DNA from: Trichobilharzia regenti
Lineage: Eukaryota > Platyhelminthes > Trematoda > Strigeidida > Schistosomatidae
Assembly (NCBI GenBank): GCA_944472135.2
Contig: CALYDD020000421.1
Location: 1 to 64,000, forward strand
Direction of reading: 5' to 3'
DNA: 64,000 nt
Shown here: piece by piece, positions 24,218-36,875 of the stretch
Numbering within the stretch: the stretch's first letter is position 1
Layout: each line of letters opens with the position of its first letter
Made by a program: the position numbers and the translations under genes
The notes under the pieces: generated by a model
What the model was told of the DNA's origin: nothing
Databases searched by the model: none
Seen by the model: only the letters and a program-made list of their open reading frames with translations

Positions 24218-25075
24218 TTGTTAATATTGTGCCCTGTGTGCAAGATGGCTGACAACAGTTCTGCGTCAGAGATGGCTATAACGCTGCAACTCCCCGCCTT
24301 CTGGACACATCGTCCAGCTGCATGGTTTAATCATATAGAGGCTCAGTTTGCCATTAGACACATACACTCACAAGAGACCAAAGTAAACCACGTGATTGTG
24401 AGCCTACCCGAAAGTGTCATAGACGAGGTGGCTGACGTTCTCGCAGATCCGTCTCCGGATCGGTACGAGCGGCTCAAACAGGCGTTAATTCAACGAGTCG
24501 CACTTACTGACCAACAGAAAGTGCAGGAACTTTTCCGCGATGTTCAGTTAGGTGACCGCAAGCCCTCACAAATGTTGAGGCAGATGAAGCAGCTAGTGGC
24601 GGACTTTAAAATTGACGAGGTTTTTCTCAAACAACTTTGGCTTCAAAGATTACCTCAGGCAGTCCAGGGTATCTTAGCACCGATCTACAAGTACCCCTTA
24701 CAGGAGATAGCCGAGGCAGCTGATAGAGCCGTAGAGGCCATCAATCCCAAAATTGGCATTTCCGCAACAGTAACTGCTGCTCCCGCTCAGACTAAAGATT
24801 CGTCTGATGGGGGGTCATCAAGCTTTGACGCGGTGGCCCATATAGCCAAGCTATACGAGGAGATCTGTAGTATACGACAGGAGATGAACTCCAGGAGTCG
24901 TGGACGCAGTCCCTCGAGTTCGCGTAGTAGTAGACCCTTGCCACGTGCTAGCAGCAAGCGCCGACAGTCCCGAAGTAACCAGCCTGGAGTGTGCTGGTAT
25001 CATCGACGTTACGGAGCAAAAGCCCAAAAGTGCACTCGCCCGTGCACCTTCGATGTTCAACAGTCGGGAAACTAG
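24218..25075 (+). CDS. gag: Gypsy-1 Gag
   Basis: A 285-codon frame. The first ATG is used here, but an ATG at 24245 ([10 protein letters not shown]) fits better as the true start, giving 276 residues. Features: a capsid-like core ([12 protein letters not shown] near residue 32-43, [23 protein letters not shown]... near 95-120, [14 protein letters not shown] near 140), a Ser/Arg-rich linker (about 225-255), and a [12 protein letters not shown] knuckle near 258-278. Gag assembles the virus-like particle and binds the genomic RNA. It overlaps pol by 85 bases. Confidence 0.9.
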   Translation: MLILCPVCKMADNSSASEMAITLQLPAFWTHRPAAWFNHIEAQFAIRHIHSQETKVNHVIVSLPESVIDEVADVLADPSPDRYERLKQALIQRVALTDQQKVQELFRDVQLGDRKPSQMLRQMKQLVADFKIDEVFLKQLWLQRLPQAVQGILAPIYKYPLQEIAEAADRAVEAINPKIGISATVTAAPAQTKDSSDGGSSSFDAVAHIAKLYEEICSIRQEMNSRSRGRSPSSSRSSRPLPRASSKRRQSRSNQPGVCWYHRRYGAKAQKCTRPCTFDVQQSGN

Positions 25076-28000
25076 CAAGCCAGCACGTACTGGCGACTAA
25101 CGTCGCTGGCGAACCACTCTCATGTCGCCTCTTCTATGTTACCGACCGTAACACTGGGATACGCTTCCTAATTGATACCGGAGCAGAGGTCAGTGTAATC
25201 CCACCCACAGTAGAGGAGCGCAGGCGGCCAATGTCTCTTCAACTACGAGCCGCAAACGGTTCGCCAATTGCTACGTTCGGCAGGCGCTTTATAGATCTTA
25301 ACATCGGTTTGCGTCGTTCACTTCGTTGGGTCTTCCTGGTGGCAGACGTTACCACAGGTATAATTGGCATGGATCTATTGCAGCACTACCAATTACTGGT
25401 AGATACAGGTAATCATAAGTTAAAAGATCCTGTCACAAACCTCTCCGTCAGCGGTATCGTCACACAAGGCCCAGCCCTCAGCCCGGTATATGCCACACCC
25501 ACTAGCACTGGTCCTTATTCGCATATACTGCAGTCTTTTTCAGATTTGTTCAAACCTAGCAGCGGCCTGCCATGTGCGACTTCCAACGTCAAACACCATA
25601 TTGTCACTACTGGCCCGCCAGTTTTCGCAAAGCCGAGGCGACTATCCCCAGAAAAACTAAAGGTTGTCAAAGCGGAGTTTGAGCATATGCTGGAAATGGG
25701 GATTATTAGGCCATCCAGCAGCCCGTGGTCCTCACCGTTGCACCTGGTACCTAAGAATAACGGTTTAGATTGGCGTCCTTGTGGCGACTACCGCAGACTA
25801 AACGCACAAACTGTTCCCGATCGCTACCCTGTCCCGCACATACACGATTTAACCGCCTCACTCAAGGGAGCTCGAGTATTCAGCAAACTGGACCTTACAC
25901 GGGCTTACTACCAGATTCCCGTCGACCCCGAAGATATACCTAAGACTGCTGTGATTACACCGTTTGGCCTGTTCGAGTTTCTTCGAATGCCTTTTGGCTT
26001 ACGGAACGCTGCACAAACCTTCCAGCGTTTTATACATGACGTTTTGCGCGGGCTTGATTTCGCCTTCGCCTATCTGGACGATATCTTGGTAGCTAGTCCA
26101 GATGAAGCCACTCATCAACTTCATTTGCAGACAGTTTTCCAAAGACTTGTGACACACTCCCTCACACTCAACTTGCCGAAGTGTCAGATTGGAGTCACTT
26201 CCCTGAAATTTTTGGGACATAGGATAGACAAAGATGGAATTTATCCGTTACCTGACCGGGTAGAAGCTATTCAAAACTTCCCTCTACCCACTTCTCCCAA
26301 GGCACTACGCACTTTTCTCGGGATGGTTAGTTACTACCGTCGCTTTATCCCACAGTGTGCTCATATCGTGACCCCCTTGACTGACATGCTTAAAGGGAAA
26401 TGCAAGTCTTTGGTGTTCACTAAGGAAGCCTCGACAGCTTTTGCAGCTATCAAGAAAGCTATTGCTGACGCCACAATGTTGGTCCATCTAGATGTTCAAC
26501 TTCCAATCAGCATCTCCGTAGATGCCTCTAATACTGCGATCGGAGCCGTCCTTCAACAGCGTATGGCTAATGTATGGCTACCGATTGCTTTCTTTTCACG
26601 TAAACTTACCGCATGCGAATCTCGATACAGCACATTCGGTAGGGAACTTCTCGCTGTCTACGCTGCTGTCAAGCATTTTCGTCACTTCGTGGAAGGCCGG
26701 CAATTTACGGTATTTACCGACCATAAGCCATTGACGTACGCCCTCCACACTACTTCAGACCGGTATTCACCGCGAGAATCACGCCATTTAGACTATATTT
26801 CCCAGTTCACTTCTGATATCCAGCACGTTTCTGGATCGGATAACGCGGTAGCAGACGCTTTGTCTCGCGTATGTGCTACGTCCGTACCACCAACCATCGA
26901 TCTTCATAAAATGGCCGAACTCCAACTGAACGATTTGAACTTAGAACACCTGTCAAATAAAACCTCACTGAAAATAGAACGCGTCCCCTTGCTAAACAGT
27001 GAGGCAACTATACTTTGCGATATGTCAACTGGTACTCCTCGACCGATTGTTCCCACGTCTTTACGCCGAACTGTGTTTGAGTCACTCCACAACCTCTCCC
27101 ATCCTGGCATACGAGCAACGGACAAGTTGATTTCTGCGAGATTTGCGTGGCCCGGTATGAACCGTGATGTGCGTCAATGGACACGTGCTTGTGTGCAATG
27201 CCAACGTGCTAAAGTCACCAAGCATAACATCACGCCGTTGGGGACGTTTGCGACCCCAGACGCTCGGTTCCATCATATCCACCTGGATATAGTAGGGCCT
27301 CTGCCCCCGTCTAACGGCTGCTCGTATTTACTCACATGTGTGGATCGTTTCACACGTTGGCCGGAAGCCATTCCGATACCAGATGTAACGGCTCAAACCG
27401 TCTGTCGTGCCTTCATGGATGGCTGGGTTGCCCATTTTGGATGTCCCGCAACTGTCACTACCGACCGCGGACAACAATTTGAATCCACAAGCTTCAAAGA
27501 ATTGTTAGAGATGCTGGGATGCAAACGCATTCGCACAACCGCGTATCATCCCGCGGCAAATGGCCTAGTAGAACGTTTCCACCGTCAACTCAAAGCTGCG
27601 TTGATGGCAGTGGACAACAGTAAGTGGACAGATTCGCTACCACTGGTCCTGCTTAGCATCCGGGCTACGCTTAAGGGGGATCTGCAGTGCTCGCCAGCTG
27701 AATTGGTGTACGGTACCACCATGCGTTTACCAGGCGAGCTAATCGCTCCCGAAACTTTCGAGCCAAATTTCCCGGATACCACCCGTTACGCTCAGCAACT
27801 TAAAAGTTTTATGCAGCGACTCCGACCAGTTTCCACACGCACTCAGAACCGAAAGGTTCAGGTTGATCGGCGACTTGATGACTGTACACACGTTTTCGTG
27901 CGTCACGACGCCATACGAAAGCCATTACAACCACCGTATGACGGGCCTTTTAAGGTCCTTAGTCGTAAAGATAAATTTTTCGTTATTGACCGATGCGGCC

Positions 28001-28230
28001 GCCCAGACACTGTCAGCATAGACAGACTTAAAGCGGCATACACTGAAGAACCTTCACCCTCCCCATCGGCTCAATCAAATAGCCCCACTGAACCTAGTCC
28101 TTGTCCAGACTCAACTACCTCACCTCCGGTGGTGAATGATGATTCTCCTACCGTCACCAGTAAGACCCCGGTCACACGTGCTGGTCGACGTGTTCACTGG
28201 CCCAAGAGGTTCGTAGAATTCTTTCACTGA
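24991..28230 (+). CDS. pol: Gypsy-1 Pol polyprotein: protease, RT, RNase H, integrase
   Basis: 1079 codons in the -1 frame relative to gag, overlapping it over 24991-25075. Protease [12 protein letters not shown], catalytic Asp residue 62. [17 protein letters not shown] near 260, [32 protein letters not shown] at 361-364. RNase [17 protein letters not shown] (about 511), [21 protein letters not shown]. Integrase: zinc finger [14 protein letters not shown] near 700-735, catalytic Asp 766, Asp 825, Glu 861. The tail ends in [13 protein letters not shown]. The annotated ATG is probably not the real entry: expression likely needs frameshifting or reinitiation in the overlap. I see no classic heptamer there. 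Confidence 0.95.
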   Translation: MLVSSTLRSKSPKVHSPVHLRCSTVGKLASQHVLATNVAGEPLSCRLFYVTDRNTGIRFLIDTGAEVSVIPPTVEERRRPMSLQLRAANGSPIATFGRRFIDLNIGLRRSLRWVFLVADVTTGIIGMDLLQHYQLLVDTGNHKLKDPVTNLSVSGIVTQGPALSPVYATPTSTGPYSHILQSFSDLFKPSSGLPCATSNVKHHIVTTGPPVFAKPRRLSPEKLKVVKAEFEHMLEMGIIRPSSSPWSSPLHLVPKNNGLDWRPCGDYRRLNAQTVPDRYPVPHIHDLTASLKGARVFSKLDLTRAYYQIPVDPEDIPKTAVITPFGLFEFLRMPFGLRNAAQTFQRFIHDVLRGLDFAFAYLDDILVASPDEATHQLHLQTVFQRLVTHSLTLNLPKCQIGVTSLKFLGHRIDKDGIYPLPDRVEAIQNFPLPTSPKALRTFLGMVSYYRRFIPQCAHIVTPLTDMLKGKCKSLVFTKEASTAFAAIKKAIADATMLVHLDVQLPISISVDASNTAIGAVLQQRMANVWLPIAFFSRKLTACESRYSTFGRELLAVYAAVKHFRHFVEGRQFTVFTDHKPLTYALHTTSDRYSPRESRHLDYISQFTSDIQHVSGSDNAVADALSRVCATSVPPTIDLHKMAELQLNDLNLEHLSNKTSLKIERVPLLNSEATILCDMSTGTPRPIVPTSLRRTVFESLHNLSHPGIRATDKLISARFAWPGMNRDVRQWTRACVQCQRAKVTKHNITPLGTFATPDARFHHIHLDIVGPLPPSNGCSYLLTCVDRFTRWPEAIPIPDVTAQTVCRAFMDGWVAHFGCPATVTTDRGQQFESTSFKELLEMLGCKRIRTTAYHPAANGLVERFHRQLKAALMAVDNSKWTDSLPLVLLSIRATLKGDLQCSPAELVYGTTMRLPGELIAPETFEPNFPDTTRYAQQLKSFMQRLRPVSTRTQNRKVQVDRRLDDCTHVFVRHDAIRKPLQPPYDGPFKVLSRKDKFFVIDRCGRPDTVSIDRLKAAYTEEPSPSPSAQSNSPTEPSPCPDSTTSPPVVNDDSPTVTSKTPVTRAGRRVHWPKRFVEFFH

Positions 28231-29669
28231 ACTAATCCATAGGTAAGGCTACTAGTGATTTTTTATTCCTTGTCACAATTTCTTATTCAATTCTGCTATA
28301 TTTAATCTATTTGGTCCCGCTTCTGGGAGTAGTCGTTTTAACCCTCACTAATCCTTTTAATCTTTATCTCTCGTTACAGAGGACCAGCATCAGTTTGTTT
28401 TTACCCCTAATTTTTCATCTCAATCTACTCGCTAGATCAGTTGGCTTCTCATGTCATCTTGTAACCCACACCAAAAGAGGAATTATGAACAGTATATTAC
28501 CTTTCACTGCCCATTTTCTTCCAAAAAAAAAATTAATTATTATTAAAAAAAAAAATTTTTATAAAAAAAAAGAAAATACAAAAAAGTAAAAAAAATGTAA
28601 AATAATAATAAATAAACAAAAAAATTTTTGTAAATAAAAAAAAGATTATTTAAAAAAAAAAAAAACTTCCATTGTATAGTTAAATGGACAGATATACATA
28701 TTTTTTTTGCGCATAAATGCTTCACTTCTATGCTGTACATAGTAATCCGCTCAATTTATTTTCACAGCCTGTACTATATTCCTTCGGGTTTATGCCCTCC
28801 TGCAATTCATTTATTTTGTGAACCGTACTTATAAACATTATGCATCATCTTAGTTATGCACTTAGCAACATGAACAAAGTAATTTTGGTAATGATAACTA
28901 CTCATAGCTATGGGTTATGTACTAACTTCTCTGTAATTTTATAAGTTCTCACAGGGTAGAAACTTCCTTTGTTTTATCTCATTCTAACGTACTACTTCCA
29001 AGTTGCACCACTTTTCCTCGCATTGATTTCGCACAAGCTTTTGTAGTACCTTTACACCGATTTTGAAATCTTAACCTTCTTTCCCATTTTCTTCTGTTGT
29101 TTTTTTTTACCCTGCTCCTTATCATACGCTGGTATAATGATTGCCTTTAACATGACTGCTAGGTTCTGTTGAAGCGGAGGAAGGGAGCATTGGTCTAATA
29201 TGAAAGTTAGACATAATGAGTCACCTTCTTGCTACGACAGCCTCGGCGCCAGAGGTTTACCATCAAACCTCCACATAAGTAAGCTTGTAATAGTGCGGAA
29301 TTAAAAAAAAAAGAATGAATCGATACAATAAAAAAAAAATTAAAAAAAGATTAATAAAAATATGAAAGACAAAAAAAAAGAAAAATAAAAAAAAAAACAT
29401 CAGACCGCAGAAGCTTACAACCACACAAGGCACCAGCGTCATTTCTTATCATATTCCGTCTTACTTCACTAATCATGTACATACCACTTCCAACTTACCT
29501 TAATTTTTTTCTCTTTTCTTTTGCTTTCTTTCCTTTCGGTAAAATTTCTTTTTTTTACTATTGCTATTTTCAAACCTTCTCATTCACTCATTGCTATTGT
29601 GCCAAGCCATCCTACTGTTGTATATCGAAGCTTGCTGGCTTCCCACCAACCTTCTAGGGGGGGATAACC
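28231..29669 (+). other. 3' non-coding region of Gypsy-1 with A-rich tracts
   Basis: Contains long A-rich low-complexity tracts (about 28528-28672 and 29304-29400) separated by ordinary sequence. No envelope-like frame was found. A polypurine tract (AGGGGGGGA, 29656-29664) lies 5 bases before the 3' LTR and would prime plus-strand synthesis. Confidence 0.75.
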
Positions 29670-30059
29670 TGTAGTGCACATTGTACCTTTGAACTTTTGT
29701 TTAAACTGACTCACCCACGGTGATCCACGTTTTACCTTTTGACTTGTGAGTCTTCCTTACGTTCATAGGTTCGCTCTCTTGTTGTGCTCTCTTTCTGCAC
29801 ACTCTCCGAGCCTACCTCCAGCAACGTCTGCAGATAAGTTGTACGACTTCTTTATTTATTGAATTTTATATTTCGTTGAATAAAATATAATTCTCCCAGG
29901 TACTCTTGTCACATCAAGTCTTTTTACAACGATACAGTTCGTCAGTATTTGCGCGTCGAGTAGTGTACTGCTAAGCTTAGTAGGTCGCCAAAACGGTGAA
30001 GAAGTTTGTAAGGGTGTTTAGAGTATAGGTCCACTCTAAGCCGTAGTAGAACTCTTACA
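29670..30059 (+). repeat. 3' LTR of Gypsy-1
   Basis: Same as the 5' LTR apart from one inserted C (CGCCAAAACGG versus CGCAAAACGG). Confidence 0.95.
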
Positions 30060-30234
30060 AATACATAAAAACCTTATTTACAAGATTTTATTGATGGTTT
30101 TCAAGTTCAATTGAGAAATAAATGTTCTGAATGTATATATACATATATATTGAATAGAATCACAAACTTCTGGAAGTTTATTGAAGCGTTCAACTTTATA
30201 GAGTCATTTTTTACTATGAAACGTTTGCTGGTAT

Positions 30235-31140
30235 AAAGTAAGTAGTAAGTGGATAACAAATAATACACACAGTGTTATTATTAATGGTATTACTTTTCGA
30301 ACATCTTCACCCAATATAACTGCCACCGCAGATGCACGTTAGAGGTAACATAAGAAAGAAATATATCGACCAATAATTGCATTAAATGGCGTGTTGTCCC
30401 ATCGATGAGTGCCTACTCAGCTGCAGGATAGATTCTGGATATTGGGCTGTTCAGTCTTCTGTTGACTATTCTTTCAATAATATCACCCTTGAAAGCGAAT
30501 TCTATGAAGATAGCCACTTTCTCCGCCATGATTTGTTGGCATTTAAACTTTACCTCTTTCTGTACTTGTTGATGAAGCTCTGAGAGTAACCGTTATTTTT
30601 CAACATCTTTTCGAGAATTAGAGATTCTTGCTTTAATTTATCTCGAGTGGATGTTCTCCTCACTGTCTTAAGTAGAGTTCTGACTATTGCTTGTTTATGA
30701 TTATGTGGACAAAATGTCGTGAAATTTAAGTATTGTACACTGCATGCAGGATTTCAGTGAACTGGATCTGGATCTCTGGAGACTACCATAATTCAGTCAT
30801 CGCATGGTGATATAAAAGTCATGTTCAACAAAGTAGATATTTGCATGTGCGTCATCGGATGGTCCAAACAGGTAAGATGGATAACTTTAACTACTGCATA
30901 ATACAGATGTGTCATCGATATATCGACAATAAGAAGCTGCCTGATTGATTGCAGGATTCAACTTTATCCACTCAGGATTAGATAGGAAGAAATTAGAATC
31001 CTACTGATTGATAAATATGGTCAGTTGGGCAGGATCAACGTCAAATGGGAGTGCTTGTTAGCTTGATAGAAGTGATCTAAACATCGGACAGCCGAGTCGC
31101 TCGTTTGAGGTCCAACTTATCAGCTGTGTAATCCTTTTTG
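30235..31140 (-). pseudogene. Penelope-like RT and GIY-YIG remnant, minus strand
   Basis: Reading the minus strand from about 31100: a broken frame contains YCRYIDDTSVL (the RT palm, YIDD at about 30918-30940). Then come PACSVQYLNFTTFCPHNHK, IVRTLLKTVRR, LKNNGYSQSFINKYRKR and FKGDIIERIVNRRLNS, with a short TCICGGSYIG at about 30315-30345. This order is that of Penelope-like elements, whose RT is followed by a GIY-YIG nuclease. Several stops and shifts, including one right after the YIG motif, show that it is dead. Confidence 0.75.
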
Positions 31141-33659
31141 ACTTGAGACTGTGTGGTTCGCGTAGCACGTGTTGCATTAAACTTCATACCCACTATTTCA
31201 AAAAGAAAGAAAATAAATTCTGTTTCATTTTCTCGCATAGAAATGAAAGCTCAGATAAGGCAGAACATAGAAATGTTGGTGCTTTGCACTCTCGAGCAAT
31301 TTATTCTGCTACTTGTTTGCTCCTTCTCCCTCTCTCTCCAACTCCTTCAGTAGCATTAAAACATACTGGTTTAAGTAGGTTTCACATGATACATCTGTTT
31401 GTCACAGACTATCTACTGGTAGGCACATAGAAAGATGGGCACAGATGAAAAGAAAAGTAGCATTAAACATTCCTTTCCCTGACTATTTTGTTTCCGGATT
31501 GCATAGCTTTTGCATCTCTGTAGCCGTCAAGTCGGTTATTATTATTATTATTTTTATTGTCGTTATTTGCATCACCAAACTTGTCCCTTATATCGGACCA
31601 TATCTGAAGATATATCGATGTAAATTTAGGTAAGTGTGAGGCGTCGAATAGAAAGAAAAAAGCATAACAACAATAATAATAAAAGTATTGAGCTAGTTTT
31701 AACCAGTTTCTTATAATTATCTATTCAGTGCTGAAAGTCAACTGACCAACCACTGAGGATTAGTTCATACACATCCAGGTGCCAATACACTGAGTTGCCG
31801 AAGATCAAGTGCACACATGTAGAGTTGTGTTCCATTTTAAAGCGAATAAATTCAAAATTTGTATTTTGGTTAGTTTACATAGAATGGTGAGAGTGTAGGC
31901 TGTATTATTTTGAAATCATCACTTGAATAACAATAATGACAGACTTATGATTTATATCTTGTGCCTAAGAAACTTTAAGATTTGGAAGCTCAGTTCAGAA
32001 GGATGCCAGGAGAGGCAGACAGTGAAGGCAGAATTCCTTGTGAAAATGGAGAGGACAACAGGCACTAATCACTATTAGTTCAAGAAATCTATGATTGTGT
32101 TCCCTCCACTTACTTCATCTGAGCAGCATCGTCTCATCTACATGCAACAAAAATGAGAATGTCAATGGCAAACAGGACCGAATAAGGGAGAGAAGAGAGT
32201 AGATCAATAGTCAGAAATCATCGTATGGAGATCCTCATTACTTAAGGTTGCAAATAATATCTTAACTTTCGACGTTTAAATGAAGATAGTCAGAGTGGAC
32301 ATGCGTGTCAGTACAGGCATTCCAACTGCTTGCTGTAAACTTCCATACTGTCAACAGCTGCACTCATTGGGTCGACAGTAAACATCAGATGAATAACCAA
32401 GAGGAATAAACAGCAGGGAACTCTGGTAGTCCAGATAATCAGCCAAAAACCAATTGCTTAGATGAAAAATATTGAGTAGGAAAGGTAGATGGATTGAATA
32501 TTTATGCTAAGGAGAGTGACAATACATGTCTACGTCCCATTTGGTACTAAAGAAATGGACAATTAGGATCCTGATATATATTGGCACGTTAATTAGTTTA
32601 ACATTTCTATCGCTGATACAGTACTGTTAACCACACAACTTTTCCTTTAGAATTTATACAACATATTACAGTTGCGACAGCTACTTGTATATATACTTTT
32701 AAACCAAATTACTTTATTGTTTGTGAATATCTTGAATGGGTAAGGAATAAATCATACTGAGTATCAGAGCTGAGTGTCGCGTCTGATGGCTTTTATTGCT
32801 CCTAGCATTCTGGTGGAATCATGGAATAACGCACGTATCTTAACACGTATACTTTCTACTCAATAAAGTCCCATATTCAATATTTACGTAAGTTTCTGTG
32901 GTTCAGTTAACTGACTAGTCTAGCCTCACGCAGACTGACTTACACGTTATTAGTTAGATCGTTTTACTTGTGTTTATCGGAATCCTCTTTCAGTCTGTAG
33001 ATTTAAATGCCTCACAAATCGAAGCCGGGTTTTTCAGTCATTATTTCAAATAGAATTTGGCCTTCTCACTACTCTACTTCTTCCGGAACACCTTTTACGT
33101 GACTGCGAAGAAAGTAATATATGATACACTGAATTCACAAATTTGTGCAAAACATGTGAGGTTTTCTTTAGCATTCCTTGTTTTCCGAGTGAAACATCGG
33201 ACTTCAAAGTAGTGGAGGTACAACCTTATCTGTTGTTCAGGCCTGTTAATGTCTAGTAAATTAGATGACGTTAATGAGTTCACTGGCCAGAAATCTTTCT
33301 CGGATCTCGCATGTCTCTGGCAATCATTCTTTCACTGAGCCACCAACGAATATAAATGACACGGAATAAATTCATTTGGTGAACTTATACTACTTACTGG
33401 TAGACAGAAGGTCTTCAACAAATTAAACAGGATAAGTTGCCGTTCAGGAATGAGGAAGAACTCTGCAGCATCACACATCGAAATACGATTGTCTGAATGA
33501 ATTAGATCAATTACTGCATTGCCTCAGTCTATCAGCTAGTCAGAATGTTTCCAATCAGAATGTGATGAAACGTGCAATAGAATGAGAGGAAGTCAATGGA
33601 ATTGAAAACAAAAAGCACTTTCTTTTTATGATCCCACTTGCTTTGTATCCAACTATTAA
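31141..33659. other. Unassigned stretch
   Basis: About 2.5 kb without recognisable genes or repeats. Frames of 60-95 codons (31143-31430 plus, 33095-33283 minus) show no domain. Possible single-copy intergenic DNA or intron. Confidence 0.4.
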
Positions 33660-33827
33660 CATCATTAGTTTTGTTTTGATGAAAAAAAAGGCGAAATGAC
33701 ACACGGCCTGTCGAACGCAAAGACGGTTTTTGCCAGTTGAGTGAATATCTTTCCTATCACACGTATATAAATATACACACTAAGGATGCTCTACTCCTAC
33801 GTGGATTACGCCTGAAATTTGTCATAG

Positions 33828-34081
33828 TGTAACAACAGAAGACAAGGGCCAGGCAACACATCGTCTTATTATGAAAATCAACACGTATTTATATATATTT
33901 CACATACATTATTATAGCTTATGCAAGTAGACAAGCACAGTCATCTGATTGGTTGTTTCGGGATTCCTCGAAAAATAGAGTTCTCTATCTGCGAATCATA
34001 TTTTGCCACGTTAACTTTGCTGTGATTGGTTGTTGAATCAGCCTTGTACATATTTTCTCACGGCCTGCTCTCACCCCAACA
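33828..34081 (-). mobile_element. Solo LTR, family L, minus strand
   Basis: Runs TGTAACAACAG to CCCCAACA on the plus strand, the reverse of the LTR at 5745-6063. It is absent from the matching place in the second copy of this segment (near 57495). The flanking bases (CATAG and GTATA) do not form a clean target duplication. A solo LTR usually arises by recombination between two LTRs. Confidence 0.75.
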
Positions 34082-34320
34082 GTATACAGTCTGCCTTGTC
34101 ATTTCTCACTTAACCGCACAAAGCATAGCTCGGTGTACAAGGATAAATATTAGAAGTAAATAATAGTCGACATTAGATTATGAGCTGTATAGGCATCTTT
34201 GAAGTCATAAGCTGAATATAGTCAAACACTTGAAAGGAGATTATCTACTATTAAGTAGTAATTCTACTGTGAAGGTGATAGACACGGCTAAATCGTCAGA
34301 ATAAAATATATATTCCTAAC

Positions 34321-34930
34321 AGTATTGTCAGTTTACGAGTGAAACGTAGAGCTACAACAGGATAAATTCATTCATCTCTGTGTTCGGCGGTCGTCTTTAG
34401 CTGATTCCACAATTGTCAATAAGCTCTCATCTTCTTATCACACGATCTTCGTTGATGTCATCCATGGGCTAACTTACACCTAACTCATCATTTCCCATTT
34501 GGCTCCAGTTAAGAACAAGCCTGGAGCACAAAACCAATCGGTGGTTTCCTCAGCATGTGTTCAATCCTTCTACCTTTCCTTCTATATCGACTGACTTAAC
34601 CCTCTTACCTAGCACTCAATGTCTAACCTCAATACAACTCACCATAATATGACACTTAACACGGGAGGTGTAACGAGGACAACTATGACTAAAAGAACCC
34701 AGCCTTTTCATATCTTCTACTTTCAAAGTTTATGTCTCACAGCTATATATGAGGATAGAATTTCGCACACTAGCCTACTAGAGACGACTTCATAACCGAT
34801 ATGCTTGAAATCGATCGCATTGGAGCAAACATGATGTTCCTTTCTGATTATTAAAGCAGTAAGCATTCCTTTCTTCTAAAACAGTTTCCTCTTTACTTGT
34901 TTCAGTATTATCTTACTTTTTGTTACTTCG
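34321..34930 (-). pseudogene. Possible RTE polymerase scrap
   Basis: Absent from the second copy of the segment. On the minus strand a short frame around 34735-34775 reads VRNSILIYSCET, similar to the VRSVLLYGCETW segment of RTE-clade ORFs. The rest has no clear frame. Weak evidence. Confidence 0.35.
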
Positions 34931-35242
34931 ACATCTGTACTGCTGTGAAGTGTGGCAACTTAAACATTGGACTTCTGCGTCACTATAACTGAGGACATTT
35001 CGTGGCTAGACTTGAAATCAATCCAATTCTGACAAAGCAACATTTGAAAATCACTTGGTTGCTCACTAGTGACTGACCACATACCTAAATTAATTGAAAT
35101 TCCAGTTGTAAGGCGTGATCAGTGGGATACATCAACTTTGTCATGAGGACAGATACTCACCGATGGTATTGGTTGATGGCCGCATCATTTATATTGCTGA
35201 CTGGCAGAAATAGGAAATGATGATGGGCCAATGATATCTGTC

Positions 35243-35400
35243 CATGTGGCTGAATGGATAACGAGCTTGAATTTCAAAATAGATTCGATCCCTGTCAGTG
35301 TGGTCATGTCTGTATACTGCGGATGAGTACCAGAAAGGATGAGCCAGCTGTCCAGTACTCCCTGGTGGTTTCCAGTGGTTCTCTAACTGAAGTCAGTCAG
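35243..35400 (+). mobile_element. tRNA-derived SINE with decayed hammerhead (copy in D2 copy 1)
   Basis: tRNA-like head (GTGGCTGAATGGATAACG at 35246-35263; B box GATTCGATCCC at 35282-35292). Hammerhead-like part: TACTG at 35315-35319 can pair with CAGTA at 35353-35357. The core CGGATGAG (35320-35327) replaces CTGATGAG, TGAGC replaces CGAAA, and a GTC triplet stands at 35350-35352. The core is mutated at two essential places, so it should not cleave. The matching copy is at 58013-58180. Confidence 0.65.
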
Positions 35401-36009
35401 TATGATTGTTCTAACATGAATCAACTCACATCTGCTCATAACGCATTAAAAGGAATGTCCATATATTCACCTAAAAATCTTCACTAAATAAACTTCAGTG
35501 GCGCTAAACCATCTCATCTGTAAACACTTAAAGTCCTAATTCACAATGATTCATCAAATAAGGTCAAATTGAAGTGATTATCATCTGAGAAAACTAAAGC
35601 AAAATGCATCGTTTTCTACCACTTCTGAAAACAACTCACTTATTAAATGAAATTCTACAAGAAAGACCAAACTACTTCTTCCCTACAAGAGTATTTACAG
35701 TCGGTTGAATGAAATCCTGTCCAACTGTCTGTTGCACGAGAGTATGTGGAGTCAAGCTGTAATCAAAAAAAAAAATAGCAGAATTAATAATAAGTCAGCC
35801 ATCGCTTAAGCTAAAGGTTTCAGTTGTCAATATGTGATAGAGAATAACATCAAATGTACCCAAGTTTCACTCTAACATTTGCCATGTTGTTGTCTTCCTC
35901 CACCTTCCCCTTCTTCTTCTTCTACCAAATCAAATCACTCAGTTCCCATGGTAACACTAATTTTATTGCAAAGAATATGACAAGAAATATGTCAATTTAT
36001 TTATTTGTA

Positions 36010-36197
36010 TTTTTTATTTTTGTTTTTTTATTTTTGATTACAGCATGATTCCACACTGTATTTTTGGTACAGTATGGAATTTTCAGCATGAATATCGGTA
36101 GCCCAAATTTTGCAGGTAGACCATAGATATCAGGTGTGCGTCGGCAGAGGATCGAACCTCGGACCATGTGTTTGGTCGACGAGAGTGCTAACCACTG
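36010..36197 (-). mobile_element. tRNA-derived SINE (family T), 5' truncated
   Basis: Antisense copy with a TTTTTATTTTTG-rich tail at 36010-36037 and a B box (complement GATCGAACCTC at 36149-36159). The start is cut at AACCACTG. It is missing from D2 copy 2, where the corresponding place (58800-58832) has 26 other bases, so the insertion probably involved a small deletion or exchange. Confidence 0.75.
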
Positions 36198-36875
36198 AGT
36201 TCAGAAGATACATGCTTCAATGGTATTCATCTTTTTGTTACGCTGAAATATTTCATCAATTTCTATTAATTTTGCTTTACATGTATATTTCTTCGGGTTT
36301 TGTTTAAGAGGGTCCACAAACACTATCCTGCGTGGTTACGAAAAGGTTGAGCTATAAGCAGCGCGATAAAAGAACATCTGGTCAATACTAGTCGCCTCTG
36401 TATACAGTAAAAGTTTGTGTAACCCCTCCAAGTATCATGGTCTTATTCTGCCTTTGGCAAAATATGATAATCTCCACGCATATTTTGGCCGTATTTATTT
36501 TCCGTGTGATTTATTAAATTTGTATATCACCCTACATTATAACATCAATTGGTGCTGTGATTATTCTCACTTTGAAAAATTCCCAGTGGTATCTCACTTG
36601 TCACCTTTATGGATTCATCTAATTCACTATACGTTTTGCAATATTGTTTTTCATCACACAATTATAACCTTGTTGTGTAATATTTTGATAACTTACTAAC
36701 TAAACTTATAATTTCTACTCCCTCGTTTGAGATGTATTCATTTCATGAACTATTTTATAAAGTATACAAACAATTATTCCTTGTCACGATTTATACAATT
36801 ATTTTCTAGGAATCTTTTATTCATACGATTGTACAGCTTGGTGATAAATTTGTTGAAATGAGACTCTACAGTGAA

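Larger units (their letters stand above)
23669..30063 (+). mobile_element. Complete Gypsy LTR retrotransposon (Gypsy-1)
   Basis: Flanked by a 4 bp target duplication AATA (23669-23672 and 30060-30063). LTRs 23673-24061 (389 bp) and 29670-30059 (390 bp) differ by a single extra C in the 3' copy. Contains a putative primer site, gag, a pol that overlaps gag in another frame, an A-rich 3' region and a polypurine tract. All coding frames are open, so this appears recent and possibly active. Related to the degenerate Gypsy-2 at 42817. Confidence 0.95.
33660..36847. repeat. Diverged direct duplication D2, copy 1
   Basis: Corresponds in order and orientation to 57305-59475, at roughly 80-88% similarity by eye. 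Copy 1 additionally contains a solo LTR (33828-34081), an extra block (34321-34930) and a SINE (36010-36197) that are absent from copy 2, so insertions or losses followed the duplication. Both copies carry a hammerhead SINE at the same place, so that one predates it. Confidence 0.75.
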
